Assembly: GCF_014197445.1 (NCBI RefSeq)
Contig: NZ_JACIFO010000005.1
Span: 62,001-126,000 of the forward strand
DNA: 64,000 nt
Origin: Mesonia hippocampi
GTDB taxonomy: Bacteria > Bacteroidota > Bacteroidia > Flavobacteriales > Flavobacteriaceae
Direction of reading: 5' to 3'
Positions 1 to 8,476 of this stretch are shown here, one piece after another (within the stretch, counting starts at the first letter, position 1; the number at the start of each line of letters is the position of its first letter). Made by a program: the position numbers and the translations under genes. The notes under the pieces are model-generated. The model saw only the letters and a program-made list of their open reading frames with translations, did no database searches and was not told the DNA's origin.

Positions 1-429
1 CCAGCCTTTGCTGTCACAATAACGGGTAAGCATTTTATAGATGTCTCCTGCAAAAATACTTGCCTCATCTCCTCCTGTTCCTGCTCGTACTTCTACCACT
101 GCATTTTTAGCATCTTCTGGGTCTTTAGGCACAAGCATCATTCTTATTTTCTCTTCTAGCTTTGGAAGTTCTGCTTTTGCTTCTTCCAACTGCATTTTTG
201 CCATTTCAACCATTTCATTATCGCTTCCGTCAGCGATAATTTCTTCGGCCTCAGCTATATTTTGTGTTAATTCTATATAGCTAGCACGCTCTTCCATGAG
301 TGCTTTTAAATCTTTATATTCTTTTGTAAGTTCTACATAACGTTTTTGGTCGGCTATTACTTCTGGCTGAATAATTAGATCGTTTACTTCGTCAAAACGT
401 TGCTTAACTATATTTAATTTATCTATCAT
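1..429 (-). CDS. prfA: Peptide chain release factor 1, N-terminal part (cut by window edge)
   Basis: This is the first 143 residues of release factor 1, which recognises UAA and UAG stop codons in the ribosomal A site and triggers peptide release. The reading frame starts [12 protein letters not shown] at 429 and runs off the left edge of the window. It contains the N-terminal helical domain (about residues 1-100) and the beginning of the core domain with the highly conserved stretch [11 protein letters not shown] near residues 118-128. The catalytic GGQ motif lies outside the window. Downstream neighbours cannot be seen. The gene is separated from the osmC gene upstream by about 60 bases that carry a good TAnnTTTG box, so it probably has its own promoter. 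RF1 rather than RF2 is inferred from the N-terminal sequence. Confidence 0.93.
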   Translation of the reverse strand, partial: MIDKLNIVKQRFDEVNDLIIQPEVIADQKRYVELTKEYKDLKALMEERASYIELTQNIAEAEEIIADGSDNEMVEMAKMQLEEAKAELPKLEEKIRMMLVPKDPEDAKNAVVEVRAGTGGDEASIFAGDIYKMLTRYCDSKGW

Positions 430-450
430 AAGTTATGGTATCGTAAGTTG

Positions 451-458
451 CAAATTTA
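451..458 (-). promoter_or_regulatory. Candidate -7 box upstream of prfA
   Basis: Read on the minus strand the bases are TAAATTTG, a perfect match to the Bacteroidota -7 consensus TAnnTTTG, 21 bases ahead of the prfA start codon. I do not see a clear TTG -33 element at the usual 19-21 base distance, so this rests on the -7 box alone. Confidence 0.45.
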
Positions 459-490
459 CGATATTTTTATTTTTTTTTGAATGTTCTGTT

Positions 491-898
491 CTACTGCTTG
501 TAAGAAAAGTGAATATCTTTTTCTATTGCTGGGTGTAAACTTTGTAATACAGGACATGTTTGTGCCGTGTTTTCTAAAATTTTTCGGACTTTCTCGTCAT
601 AGGTTTTAGGAAACAGAATAGATACTTTTATTTTTACTATTCGCCGTGGGTTGGCAGCCATTATTTTGGTTACTTCGGCGGTGGCTCCTGTAATATCTGT
701 TTCTAGTGCGTTGGCTTTTATTCCCATTACCGTAAGCATGCAAGCGGCTAAACCATTAGCAACGGTATCGGTGGGAGAGAAAGCTTCTCCTTTGCCATGG
801 TTATCTGTAGGGGCATCGGTTATAAAGCTATTTCCGCTTTGTATATGGGTACTTTTTACCCGCAAATCCCCTTGATATTCTAACTTAGAAGTTGGCAT
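491..898 (-). CDS. OsmC/Ohr family thiol peroxidase-like protein
   Basis: This 135-residue protein belongs to the OsmC/Ohr family, whose members reduce organic hydroperoxides with a pair of cysteines. Both cysteines are present: Cys53 in GLAACMLTVMG and Cys115 in AQTCPVLQSLHP, the spacing expected of the family. Length is normal. It has no signal peptide and should be cytoplasmic. Its ATG overlaps the stop codon of the upstream LysM gene by one base (TAATG arrangement), which points to translational coupling at the end of a guaA - LysM - osmC operon. Assignment to the OsmC rather than the Ohr branch is inferred only. Given the bacillithiol gene elsewhere in the window, bacillithiol or a lipoyl protein may be the reductant, but nothing here shows which. 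Confidence 0.85.
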   Translation of the reverse strand: MPTSKLEYQGDLRVKSTHIQSGNSFITDAPTDNHGKGEAFSPTDTVANGLAACMLTVMGIKANALETDITGATAEVTKIMAANPRRIVKIKVSILFPKTYDEKVRKILENTAQTCPVLQSLHPAIEKDIHFSYKQ

Positions 899-2844
899 TA
901 TTCTATTTCTTTTAAGGTTAGGTCTTCCTGATATTCTATTAAATAAACTGCTTGGTTTGAAAAACCTCCGCTAGAATTCTGTGTGTAATCAAATTTATTT
1001 TCGATATAGCGTGTAACCCCAGTAAGCTCTAACGAATCGTATAAATTACCTTTTGCAGCTAAACGCAAAATAATATCAAAAGTAATATCAAACCCTCTAA
1101 TGGCGAATTTTGTAGGGGTTATTTCGTATTTTTCTTTATACGTTTTTGTAAAATTATTAGGTATAGTTTCTGCTACGCCGGCTATTGTTGTATAGGTAAA
1201 CTTTAAGTTGCTTAAATACTCGTTAGAAACTTCGTCTTCAAACGGGTTGGATTTCTCTGAAGTAAGTAAACGAATTTTATAGTTTTTATTTCTATTTGCT
1301 AATGTGTTTAAGTAAGATACGCCATTACTTACTACTGCCATTTCATCTGCTTCTAAAATAACCCAATTCTCTTGTGTGGTACTTAAGTGTTTTTGAATAT
1401 CTGATAATTGATAATATTCTTTTTTAGCTCTAGTTACTACTTTTGCATAAGGAAATACTTGTTGGTAAGTATCTTTTAGTGCTACTTTTTTGCTATCGGT
1501 AAAAATAATGATGTTTTTACCTTCTTTATTTCTATCGATATATTGAATTAATTTCTGTGTAAGTTTTTGCTGAGAAGGACGTGTTTGAAATACGTTTCCG
1601 CCTGGTATATATGCATCGGTTAATGGTGATACCACAGGAATACCTTCTGCTGAAAGCTCTGTAACTACTTCGTTAATATTATCTTTTAACAACGGACCTA
1701 TTATTGTTTTGTATTGACTAAAGTCTGTAGATTTTAATAGATTTCTTACCGCAGTTTTGCTTTGTTTGGTGTCATAAAAATCAACTTGAGTTGAGATTCC
1801 TAATTTTTGTAAAGAATCTAATGCCATTCGTACGCCACTATAAAAATCTAATGAGATTTGAGTAACCTTATTTCTTTTAAGTTGATCGCTTTTTGAGCCT
1901 CCTCTAAAATCATCTAAATTAAAAGGTAATAATACGGCAACTTTCTGTGCTTCTCTATACTTTAGGTAAGAAGCCATATCGACTACGCCTGAATTTTCTT
2001 CGCTTGCTTCTACTACAACTTCTGGGGTTTCTTTTGGAATGCTAAGTACCATCCCGTATTCTAACCCTTCTCTAACTAATAAAGGATTATATTTTTCTAA
2101 CTCTTCTCTTGTAGTATTATACTTACGTGTTAAGCTGTAATATGTATCTTTAGGAGCTACACTGTAAGAAATAAAACCTGTTTCTTCAACCTTTTCATCT
2201 ATTTTTTCTATTGCATACGGGTTGGTAACACGTACCACTTGTCCTGGTTGTAAAGCCGTTATATGCGGGTTGAGTTTTTCTAATTCCTCTACCGTCATTC
2301 CGTACTTTTTAGCTATTCCAAATTTTGTTTCGCGAGGTAAAATAATATGCTGTAAGTTTTTAAAGGTCGAATTCTTTAAACTTTGGTTTACGTCTATTAT
2401 TTTTTCTTCTTTAGGATACTGCGGAATTCTAATTACATCTCCAACACCTAACATGTTATCATATAGGTATGGGTTGTACTTCCTAATATCGTCTACAGGA
2501 ATATCATAATTTCTGGCAATCCCATAAAGTGTTTCTTTCCGTTTTACCTTATGTTCTTTAAATGTAATTTTCTGCGCAAGCTCTTCTTGCTTTGTTTCTC
2601 TCGAATTTTCTTCTACAGAAAGCGCTGAATTTACAGGAATCACCAATACAGCATGTTCTAGTGTACGACGCCCCTCAATATCAGGATTAAGCTTTAATAT
2701 TGCCTTAGGAGTAGTTTTATATTTCTTTGCAATACTCTCTATACGCTCTCCGTCTTTAACAATATGCGTAACATATTCCTGCTGAGAAAAACTATTATCT
2801 ATTCTTAAAAATAAGATTGTAACAACAATCAATAAATACTTCAT
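898..2844 (-). CDS. LysM-repeat protein with periplasmic-binding-protein-like domain
   Basis: An exported protein of 648 residues. The chosen start, MKYLLIVVTILFLRI, begins a signal peptide and avoids overlap with guaA; an in-frame ATG seven codons upstream (2865) would run into guaA. Four LysM repeats follow in the first 275 residues, each with a LysM core such as DGERIESIAKKY, KETLYGIARNYD, ETKFGIAKKYG and DTYYSLTRKYN; LysM modules bind peptidoglycan glycan chains. From about residue 300 to the end lies a type 1 periplasmic-binding-like fold related to amino-acid ABC receptors (AVLLPFNLDDF, GPLLKDNINEVV, GIPVVSPLTD). The arrangement resembles LpoA-like or wall-sensing proteins, but function is unproven. 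It sits 11 bases after guaA and overlaps osmC. Confidence 0.82.
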   Translation of the reverse strand: MKYLLIVVTILFLRIDNSFSQQEYVTHIVKDGERIESIAKKYKTTPKAILKLNPDIEGRRTLEHAVLVIPVNSALSVEENSRETKQEELAQKITFKEHKVKRKETLYGIARNYDIPVDDIRKYNPYLYDNMLGVGDVIRIPQYPKEEKIIDVNQSLKNSTFKNLQHIILPRETKFGIAKKYGMTVEELEKLNPHITALQPGQVVRVTNPYAIEKIDEKVEETGFISYSVAPKDTYYSLTRKYNTTREELEKYNPLLVREGLEYGMVLSIPKETPEVVVEASEENSGVVDMASYLKYREAQKVAVLLPFNLDDFRGGSKSDQLKRNKVTQISLDFYSGVRMALDSLQKLGISTQVDFYDTKQSKTAVRNLLKSTDFSQYKTIIGPLLKDNINEVVTELSAEGIPVVSPLTDAYIPGGNVFQTRPSQQKLTQKLIQYIDRNKEGKNIIIFTDSKKVALKDTYQQVFPYAKVVTRAKKEYYQLSDIQKHLSTTQENWVILEADEMAVVSNGVSYLNTLANRNKNYKIRLLTSEKSNPFEDEVSNEYLSNLKFTYTTIAGVAETIPNNFTKTYKEKYEITPTKFAIRGFDITFDIILRLAAKGNLYDSLELTGVTRYIENKFDYTQNSSGGFSNQAVYLIEYQEDLTLKEIE

Positions 2845-2855
2845 ATACTTATTTT

Positions 2856-4385
2856 TTATTCCCACTCTATAGTAGCTGGTGGTTTTGAGCTAATATCATA
2901 TACTACTCTATTAACGCCTTTTACTCTATTTATTATCTTATTAGAGGTTTTTTGTAAAAACTCATAAGGTAAGTTTACCCAGTCTGCTGTCATCCCATCG
3001 GTAGATTCTACTGCACGCAAAGCTACTACTTGCTCATAAGTACGCTCGTCACCCATTACTCCTACCGAGTTTATAGGTAATAAGATAGCGCCTGCTTGCC
3101 ATACTTTATCATATAAATCCCACTCGCGTAGGCCTTCGATAAAAATAGCATCTACTTCCTGTAAAATTCTTACTTTTTCTGCAGTAATATCGCCTAATAT
3201 TCTAATAGCAAGTCCTGGTCCTGGAAAGGGGTGTCTTCCTAATAATTGTTTAGCTATTCCTATTTCGGCTCCTACTCGGCGTACTTCATCTTTAAATAAC
3301 ATACGTAAAGGCTCTACAATTTTAAGTTTCATAAAATCGGGTAAACCACCTACGTTATGGTGTGATTTGATGGTTACCGAAGGTCCATTTACCGAAACAG
3401 ATTCGATAACATCTGGATAGATAGTTCCTTGTGCCAAATAAGTTACATCTTTTATTTTATGCGCCTCATCATCAAACACCTCTATAAATACACGCCCTAT
3501 AGCTTTTCGTTTTTGCTCTGGGTCACTAACTCCTGCTAAGGCATCTAAAAAACGCTTAGAGGCATCTACTCCTTTTACGTTTAGCCCCATGTCTTTGTAT
3601 TGAGCCAACACGTCTGTGAATTCATTTTTACGAAGCAACCCGTTATTTACAAAAATACAATATAGCTTATCGCCTATTGCTTTATGCAACAACATTGCCG
3701 CTACGGTAGAATCTACTCCGCCAGATAATCCTAAAACAACTTTATCGTTTCCTATTTTTTGTTTTAATTCTTCTACTGTTAAATCTACAAAAGCACCTGG
3801 CGTCCATTTAGCTTCTACTCCTGCTATATTGATTAAAAAGTTTTCTAACAGTTGTTTCCCATCGGTAGAATGGTATACTTCTGGGTGAAATTGTATTGCG
3901 TAGGTTTCTTCGCCTTCTATGCGGTAAGCTGCATTTTCCACATCGTGTGTACTTGCTATACAAATGCCTCCTTCTGGTAATTGTTTGATGGTATCGCTAT
4001 GCGACATCCACACTTGAGATTGTGTTGGAATTTCAGCCAAAAGTGCTTCATTTTCTTTTATATAAGAAAGATTAGCTCGACCATATTCTCGAGTCTCGGA
4101 AGGCTCTACTTTACCTCCATTAAAATGAGCTAAATATTGTGCTCCATAACAAACCGCTAATAAAGGCTTCTTTCCTCTAATATTTGATAAATCTGGATGT
4201 GGAGGCTCTTCTGCTCTTACCGAAAAAGGACTTCCGGATAAGATTACTGCTTTAAAACTCGATAAATCTTCTGGGATTTTATGGTAAGGATGTATCTCGC
4301 AGTAAATATTTAATTCTCTAACTCTACGGGCAATAAGTTGTGTGTATTGCGAACCGAAATCTAATATAAGTACGTTATTTTGCAT
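2856..4385 (-). CDS. guaA: GMP synthase (glutamine-hydrolysing)
   Basis: GuaA converts XMP, ATP and glutamine to GMP in the last step of guanine nucleotide synthesis. The 509-residue protein has the usual length. The class I glutamine amidotransferase domain comes first, with nucleophile Cys79 in LAVCYGAQ and the His167/Glu169 pair in QFHPEV. The ATP pyrophosphatase domain carries the P-loop SGGVDS at 221-226, and the C-terminal dimerisation domain ends KPPATIEWE, typical of the family. The start [14 protein letters not shown] is chosen because it matches the conserved N-terminus; an in-frame ATG 87 bases upstream (4472) would add a non-conserved hydrophobic extension. It heads an apparent operon with the LysM and osmC genes. 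Confidence 0.97.
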   Translation of the reverse strand: MQNNVLILDFGSQYTQLIARRVRELNIYCEIHPYHKIPEDLSSFKAVILSGSPFSVRAEEPPHPDLSNIRGKKPLLAVCYGAQYLAHFNGGKVEPSETREYGRANLSYIKENEALLAEIPTQSQVWMSHSDTIKQLPEGGICIASTHDVENAAYRIEGEETYAIQFHPEVYHSTDGKQLLENFLINIAGVEAKWTPGAFVDLTVEELKQKIGNDKVVLGLSGGVDSTVAAMLLHKAIGDKLYCIFVNNGLLRKNEFTDVLAQYKDMGLNVKGVDASKRFLDALAGVSDPEQKRKAIGRVFIEVFDDEAHKIKDVTYLAQGTIYPDVIESVSVNGPSVTIKSHHNVGGLPDFMKLKIVEPLRMLFKDEVRRVGAEIGIAKQLLGRHPFPGPGLAIRILGDITAEKVRILQEVDAIFIEGLREWDLYDKVWQAGAILLPINSVGVMGDERTYEQVVALRAVESTDGMTADWVNLPYEFLQKTSNKIINRVKGVNRVVYDISSKPPATIEWE

Positions 4386-4388
4386 AGG

Positions 4389-4396
4389 CAAAAGTA
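4389..4396 (-). promoter_or_regulatory. TAnnTTTG box abutting the guaA start codon
   Basis: On the minus strand the bases TACTTTTG lie only three bases before the guaA ATG. If this is the -7 element, transcription would begin at or inside the start codon and the mRNA would be leaderless. No TTG at 19-21 bases upstream was seen, so a chance match is possible. Confidence 0.3.
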
Positions 4397-4554
4397 AAAA
4401 TTTTGAATGAAATTTTATAATTAAATCAAAGAGAAAACATCTCTTAAAGTATAGCCAACTTCCAAGAAGCAAAAATATTAAAATAACTGAGTAAATTCAG
4501 CTATTTTCGCTTTATTAAATACGCATTTTTATTTTCTTTAAAAAGTATTTTTCA

Positions 4555-4563
4555 TACCTTTCG
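4555..4563 (+). promoter_or_regulatory. Candidate promoter of the SIMPL-domain gene
   Basis: TACCTTTCG differs from the Bacteroidota -7 consensus TAnnTTTG by one inserted base or one mismatch and lies about 25 bases before the ATG at 4589. No strong -33 element was found. Confidence 0.3.
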
Positions 4564-4588
4564 CATTCTAACTATCAAATAAAATATT

Positions 4589-5317
4589 ATGAAGTATTTA
4601 AGTGCCATTATTTTTTCTGTCGCTATTGTTTTAGCGGCTTCATTCTTAGGAAAAGCTTATGTAGACAGAGCGCAAACCAACGATGTTATTAAGGTTACAG
4701 GATCTGGAAGTATGAATTTCACTTCCGATTTAATTGTATGGGAAGGCTCTTTTAGTCGTACCAATTACGATTTAAAAACTGCTTACGAAAGTATTAATAA
4801 CGACAAAAACATTATTCATAAATACCTACTCGAAAAAGGAATTGCCGAAGATGCAATTATTTTTAATTCGGTTTCTACCTACGAGCGCAGTAAAAATGAA
4901 TATAGCAATAGTGGGAAATATGTAGGAAGTGTATTTGTTGGATATGAGCTAACTCAAAGTTTTAAAATAGAATCTACCGATGTTGAGCTTATTGAAAAAA
5001 TTTCGCGAGAAGTTACCGAACTTTTAAACCGAGGCGTACAATTAAATTCTATTGCCCCTAGATATTATTACACAAAACTAGCAGATTTAAAAATAGAAAT
5101 GATTTCTAAAGCTACCGAAGATGCTAACGTAAGGGCTAAAAAAATTGCCGAAAATGCAGGAGGAAAACTTGGAAAACTTAAAAGTGCTGATTTAGGTGTT
5201 TTTCAAATTACAGGACAAAACAGCGGAGAGGATTATAGCTGGAGTGGCGCTTACAACACGAGTAGTAAAAAGAAAACCGCTTCGATTACCATGCGTCTTA
5301 CTTATGAGATTGATTAA
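4589..5317 (+). CDS. SIMPL domain-containing protein (DUF541)
   Basis: A 242-residue exported or membrane-anchored protein of the SIMPL family. It starts with an uncleaved-looking hydrophobic segment (residues 3-22, LSAIIFSVAIVLAASFLG) that would anchor it in the inner membrane, or serve as a signal peptide. The rest fits the SIMPL fold: KVTGSGSMNFTSDLIVWEGSF opens the domain, and the closing ASITMRLTYEID is typical. SIMPL proteins are widespread, of uncertain role, and related proteins have been tied to outer-membrane or stress functions. The gene stands alone between divergent guaA and a convergent decarboxylase gene, with a shared bidirectional terminator at 5344-5373. Confidence 0.83.
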   Translation: MKYLSAIIFSVAIVLAASFLGKAYVDRAQTNDVIKVTGSGSMNFTSDLIVWEGSFSRTNYDLKTAYESINNDKNIIHKYLLEKGIAEDAIIFNSVSTYERSKNEYSNSGKYVGSVFVGYELTQSFKIESTDVELIEKISREVTELLNRGVQLNSIAPRYYYTKLADLKIEMISKATEDANVRAKKIAENAGGKLGKLKSADLGVFQITGQNSGEDYSWSGAYNTSSKKKTASITMRLTYEID

Positions 5318-5343
5318 TTAAACATTCGCATTATTCTAAAAAT

Positions 5344-5373
5344 AAAAAGTGCTCCCGAATGGAAGCACTTTTT
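5344..5373. terminator. Bidirectional terminator between SIMPL gene and decarboxylase gene
   Basis: A perfect 10-bp stem (AAAAAGTGCT with AGCACTTTTT) and a 10-base loop. The T-run on the plus strand and the A-run before it allow termination in both directions, fitting the convergent genes that end at 5317 and 5393. Confidence 0.85.
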
Positions 5374-5392
5374 ATTTTTTATACTTTTTTTA

Positions 5393-6781
5393 TTAACGCA
5401 TTGTCTCTAAAATATTATCTACATCGGTGAGTTTTGTATCTGGATTTATAAAACAAAAGCGAGCCACCGTTTCTTGTTTATCATCTTTAGTCCATTTAGT
5501 TGGGGTTACCAATGCAATTCCTTCGGTATGGTTTTTATAGGTCCAATCTCTATAATCCTCTGGTGTCCATCCTTTTCTTCTAAAAAGCACACAAGATAAA
5601 CTTGGTTCTCTTACCAGTTCTACATATTCTTTTTCTGCAATTAGCGCACTTGTATCTTGAGCCAATTTAAGTCCTGTCTCTATGGCTTCTGTATACTTAT
5701 CTGTACCGTGCATGGCTAGAGAAAACCACAATGGTAATCCTTTTAATCTTCTGGTAAGTTGTATTTGATAATCGGCAGGATTAAAACCTTGCGCTCCTTC
5801 ATCTTTAAAAATATCTAGATAAGCGCCTTTTTGTGAGTGAGCATTTCTTGCTAATTCTAGGTTTTTATAGATTACCGCTCCACTATCGTAAGGAGAAAAC
5901 ATCCACTTATGCGGGTCTATAGTTACACTATCGGCTTTTTCTATTCCATTAAATAAATGCCTAACCGAAGGTGCAGCCAAAGCTCCTCCGCCGTAAGCAG
6001 CATCTACATGAAACCACAAATCTTCTTTTTCGCAAACAGCAGCTATGCTTTCAAGGTCATCTATAATTCCGGCATTTGTTGTACCTCCAGTTGCTACTAC
6101 TGCAAATAAGCGTTTTCTATCAAATTCACTCAAATTCGCTATCGCTTTTTCTAGCCAAAAGCCAGTAAGCTTATCTTCCGCATCGTCATCTACTAAAATA
6201 ATATCTGCATCTATCACTCTTGCCATAGATTTTATAGAAGAATGAGCTCCGTTGGAAGTGATTAATAAAGCTTTTAATTTCTTATTCTCTTCCTTTTTAT
6301 CTCTCCAAGCTTCTCTTGCAGCAATCATTGCCGAAAGGTTTGCCGAGGTTCCTCCGCTGGTAAACACCCCAAAGGCTCCTTCTGGAAGTCCTGTAAGTTC
6401 TACCAACCACTTCATGGCTTGGTTTTCACAAAATATACCGCCCGCACCTGTCATCCAATAGGCTCCATGAATACTCGAAGCAGAGGTTACCAAATCAAAT
6501 AAAACTGCAGCTTTGGTAGGCGCTGCAGGAACAAATGCTAAGTGCCGAGGATGATCTACAGGGACGGTTGCCTTTACAAGAACATCTTTAAATAACTGAA
6601 AGGCTTTTTCTCCCCCAAGACCATCTTTGGTTATGGTTTCTCCTACTAGCTTATATAATTCTTCTTCTTTTTTAGGTTTCCCTAATTCGGCAGAGGTGTT
6701 TGAAATTCTATTAATTGCATATTTCATGATATCGAGTGTCATCTCGACAGTATCAATATCTATTGAATGCATACTTTTCAT
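5393..6781 (-). CDS. Group II pyridoxal-phosphate-dependent decarboxylase
   Basis: A 462-residue cytoplasmic PLP enzyme of the group II amino-acid decarboxylase family (glutamate, aromatic amino acid, DABA and cysteine sulfinate decarboxylases). The PLP-binding lysine is Lys292 in TIDPHKWMFSPYD; the cofactor aspartate lies in HVDAAYGG (Asp260), and TSGGTSANLSA near 141-151 is the phosphate-binding region. Substrate cannot be read from these motifs; tyrosine/aromatic or acidic amino acids are both possible. The start could also be the second methionine, three codons in. The gene begins only 10 bases after the bshC stop codon, so the two are probably cotranscribed. Whether they share a pathway is unknown. 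Confidence 0.88.
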   Translation of the reverse strand: MKSMHSIDIDTVEMTLDIMKYAINRISNTSAELGKPKKEEELYKLVGETITKDGLGGEKAFQLFKDVLVKATVPVDHPRHLAFVPAAPTKAAVLFDLVTSASSIHGAYWMTGAGGIFCENQAMKWLVELTGLPEGAFGVFTSGGTSANLSAMIAAREAWRDKKEENKKLKALLITSNGAHSSIKSMARVIDADIILVDDDAEDKLTGFWLEKAIANLSEFDRKRLFAVVATGGTTNAGIIDDLESIAAVCEKEDLWFHVDAAYGGGALAAPSVRHLFNGIEKADSVTIDPHKWMFSPYDSGAVIYKNLELARNAHSQKGAYLDIFKDEGAQGFNPADYQIQLTRRLKGLPLWFSLAMHGTDKYTEAIETGLKLAQDTSALIAEKEYVELVREPSLSCVLFRRKGWTPEDYRDWTYKNHTEGIALVTPTKWTKDDKQETVARFCFINPDTKLTDVDNILETMR

Positions 6782-6791
6782 ATATTATAGT

Positions 6792-8390
6792 TTAATTGGG
6801 TAAGGTTATTATGGTGAATTGCAAGTCTAACGGATTTAAGTGCTCTTGAAGTTTTTGTATAAGCTCATCGCCATAAACTTGATAAAACACGCTAAAGTTA
6901 AGTCTTCTTTCCTGTAATTGCTTATTAGGAAATAAAGCTTCGTGCAATATATTTACAGAAGCTAGTTCTTTTTTATACTTTCTTTTTTGTGCTTTTATTA
7001 AACGTTTTTCGAGTTGCGCCAGCCCATTGATTTGTTTTTTTTCTTGTGCAGAAACAGCTCCTAAAAAAGATTTATCGGTTTGTTCTGCGAGTTTATATAA
7101 ATCGTTAAACTGCTGCTGTAAGTGTTTTTTTTGTTTACTAAAATCTATTTCAACTTCAGATAAAGCTTTTGTTTTCTTTGTTAACAGTGTTGGTAGTGGT
7201 AAGAATATATCTGCTGGAGTAGCTAATAGGTTTGTAAGTTTATCTGCTTGTTTTTCTGTTAACAAAAGCGCCGAATTCCTTAATAACAATATCGGAAAAC
7301 TTATTTGTTGAGTAGCAAAATAATCTTTTAGCTGCAACCAGTAGGCTAACTCTCCGCCGCCGCCAATATAACAAAGGTTTGGTAAAATTGTTTCTTGGTA
7401 TAAAGGACGCATAATTACGTTAGGCGAAAACCGTTCTGGATGCGCATACAGTTCGGATATTATTTCTTCTTTAGAGAAAGATACATTAGTTTCTAAAACA
7501 TTATACCTACCTTCTTCTAGTACAATACGCTCACGTAAATTATCTTTTAGGTAAAATAAGTTTATCGCTCGCGGAGTTACTTGTGCTTTATAGCCGTTTT
7601 CTTGCAGCACTTCTGTAGTACTTGTTATTTGCTGTATGGCGGTTTGCTTAAGCAATTCTTCCTCGATATACGGAATAAAAAGTTTTTTTAAAGAAGTGCT
7701 GTTTGCATCGATGATTAATAAGCCATATTCTCCAAAAAGCTTATTGACCAAATAGCGGGTTGCATCTGCAAGGTTGTTATGTTGCGCATAAGCTTGTTTT
7801 AGTAGTTTTATAAGCGCATCTCCTTGTGTTGAGTTTTTTACATCTTTAGCAAAATCGGTAAATAGCTCTTCCAGTCCTTCGGTAGAAAGCTCTCCTACAG
7901 CTCCAGATGCTTTGCGTTGCCAGGAATAGGTATTATTTTCTGTATGAAAATGATTGATTTCTTCAAAATCATGGTCTTCTGTCGCCATCCAATACACCGG
8001 AACGAAATGGTATTCTGGGTAGGTTTCTTGCAGTTGCTTGCTTAAATTTATAGCAGCTATTATTTTATATAAAAAATATAAAGGTCCTGTTGCTAAATTT
8101 AACTGATGCCCTGTTGTTACGGTATAGGTTTTATTATTTTGTAGTGCAGTTATGTTTTCCTGTGTTGCTTCAGAAATGGCAATATCTTTATATTGCTCTT
8201 GCAACGAACTTACTAAAACCGCTCTGTATTTTTCTGGGTAATTTTTCTGTTTTTCTTCTAGTTGTGGTTTAAAGTTATCTAGGGTTGGAAAACGATGATA
8301 AAACGTTTTTAGTTGGTCTTTTTGTGCTAGATAATCTTTTATAAATTGCGAGAAATACGAAATCTCTGCGTAAGAAATACAGTCGTCCAT
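6792..8390 (-). CDS. bshC: Bacillithiol biosynthesis cysteine-adding enzyme
   Basis: BshC is believed to add cysteine to glucosaminyl-malate in the last step of bacillithiol synthesis, the low-molecular-weight thiol of many Firmicutes and Bacteroidota. The 532-residue protein has the family length and its hallmark segment TGHQLNLATGPLYFLYKI near residues 92-110, followed by HFVPVYWMATEDHDFEEI, the Rossmann-like core with the conserved EDHD. The C-terminal 100 residues form a charged helical (coiled-coil) region, as in the known structure. bshA and bshB are not in the window, which is usual because the genes are scattered in this phylum. A perfect TAnnTTTG box enclosed in an inverted repeat lies just upstream. 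Confidence 0.93.
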   Translation of the reverse strand: MDDCISYAEISYFSQFIKDYLAQKDQLKTFYHRFPTLDNFKPQLEEKQKNYPEKYRAVLVSSLQEQYKDIAISEATQENITALQNNKTYTVTTGHQLNLATGPLYFLYKIIAAINLSKQLQETYPEYHFVPVYWMATEDHDFEEINHFHTENNTYSWQRKASGAVGELSTEGLEELFTDFAKDVKNSTQGDALIKLLKQAYAQHNNLADATRYLVNKLFGEYGLLIIDANSTSLKKLFIPYIEEELLKQTAIQQITSTTEVLQENGYKAQVTPRAINLFYLKDNLRERIVLEEGRYNVLETNVSFSKEEIISELYAHPERFSPNVIMRPLYQETILPNLCYIGGGGELAYWLQLKDYFATQQISFPILLLRNSALLLTEKQADKLTNLLATPADIFLPLPTLLTKKTKALSEVEIDFSKQKKHLQQQFNDLYKLAEQTDKSFLGAVSAQEKKQINGLAQLEKRLIKAQKRKYKKELASVNILHEALFPNKQLQERRLNFSVFYQVYGDELIQKLQEHLNPLDLQFTIITLPN

Positions 8391-8392
8391 AA

Positions 8393-8434
8393 AAAAATAC
8401 TTAAATCACAAAGATATGCAGTTTAAGTATTTTT
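8393..8434. repeat. 13-bp inverted repeat enclosing the bshC promoter box
   Basis: AAAAATACTTAAA at 8393-8405 and its exact complement TTTAAGTATTTTT at 8422-8434 are separated by 16 bases. The spacer contains the -7 box TATCTTTG (minus strand, 8409-8416). This could be an operator overlapping the bshC promoter, or an AT-rich hairpin. Confidence 0.55.
8409..8416 (-). promoter_or_regulatory. Candidate -7 box of bshC
   Basis: TATCTTTG on the minus strand is a perfect TAnnTTTG match, 18 bases ahead of the bshC ATG. No clear -33 TTG was found at the expected spacing. Confidence 0.5.
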
Positions 8435-8476
8435 ATATGTTTTTATTTAGTTAAATAGCTTTACTTAATTGCAAAA

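Noticed and set aside
4386-4472. N-terminal extension of GuaA
   Set aside because: The extra residues are hydrophobic and not conserved; [10 protein letters not shown] is the family start.
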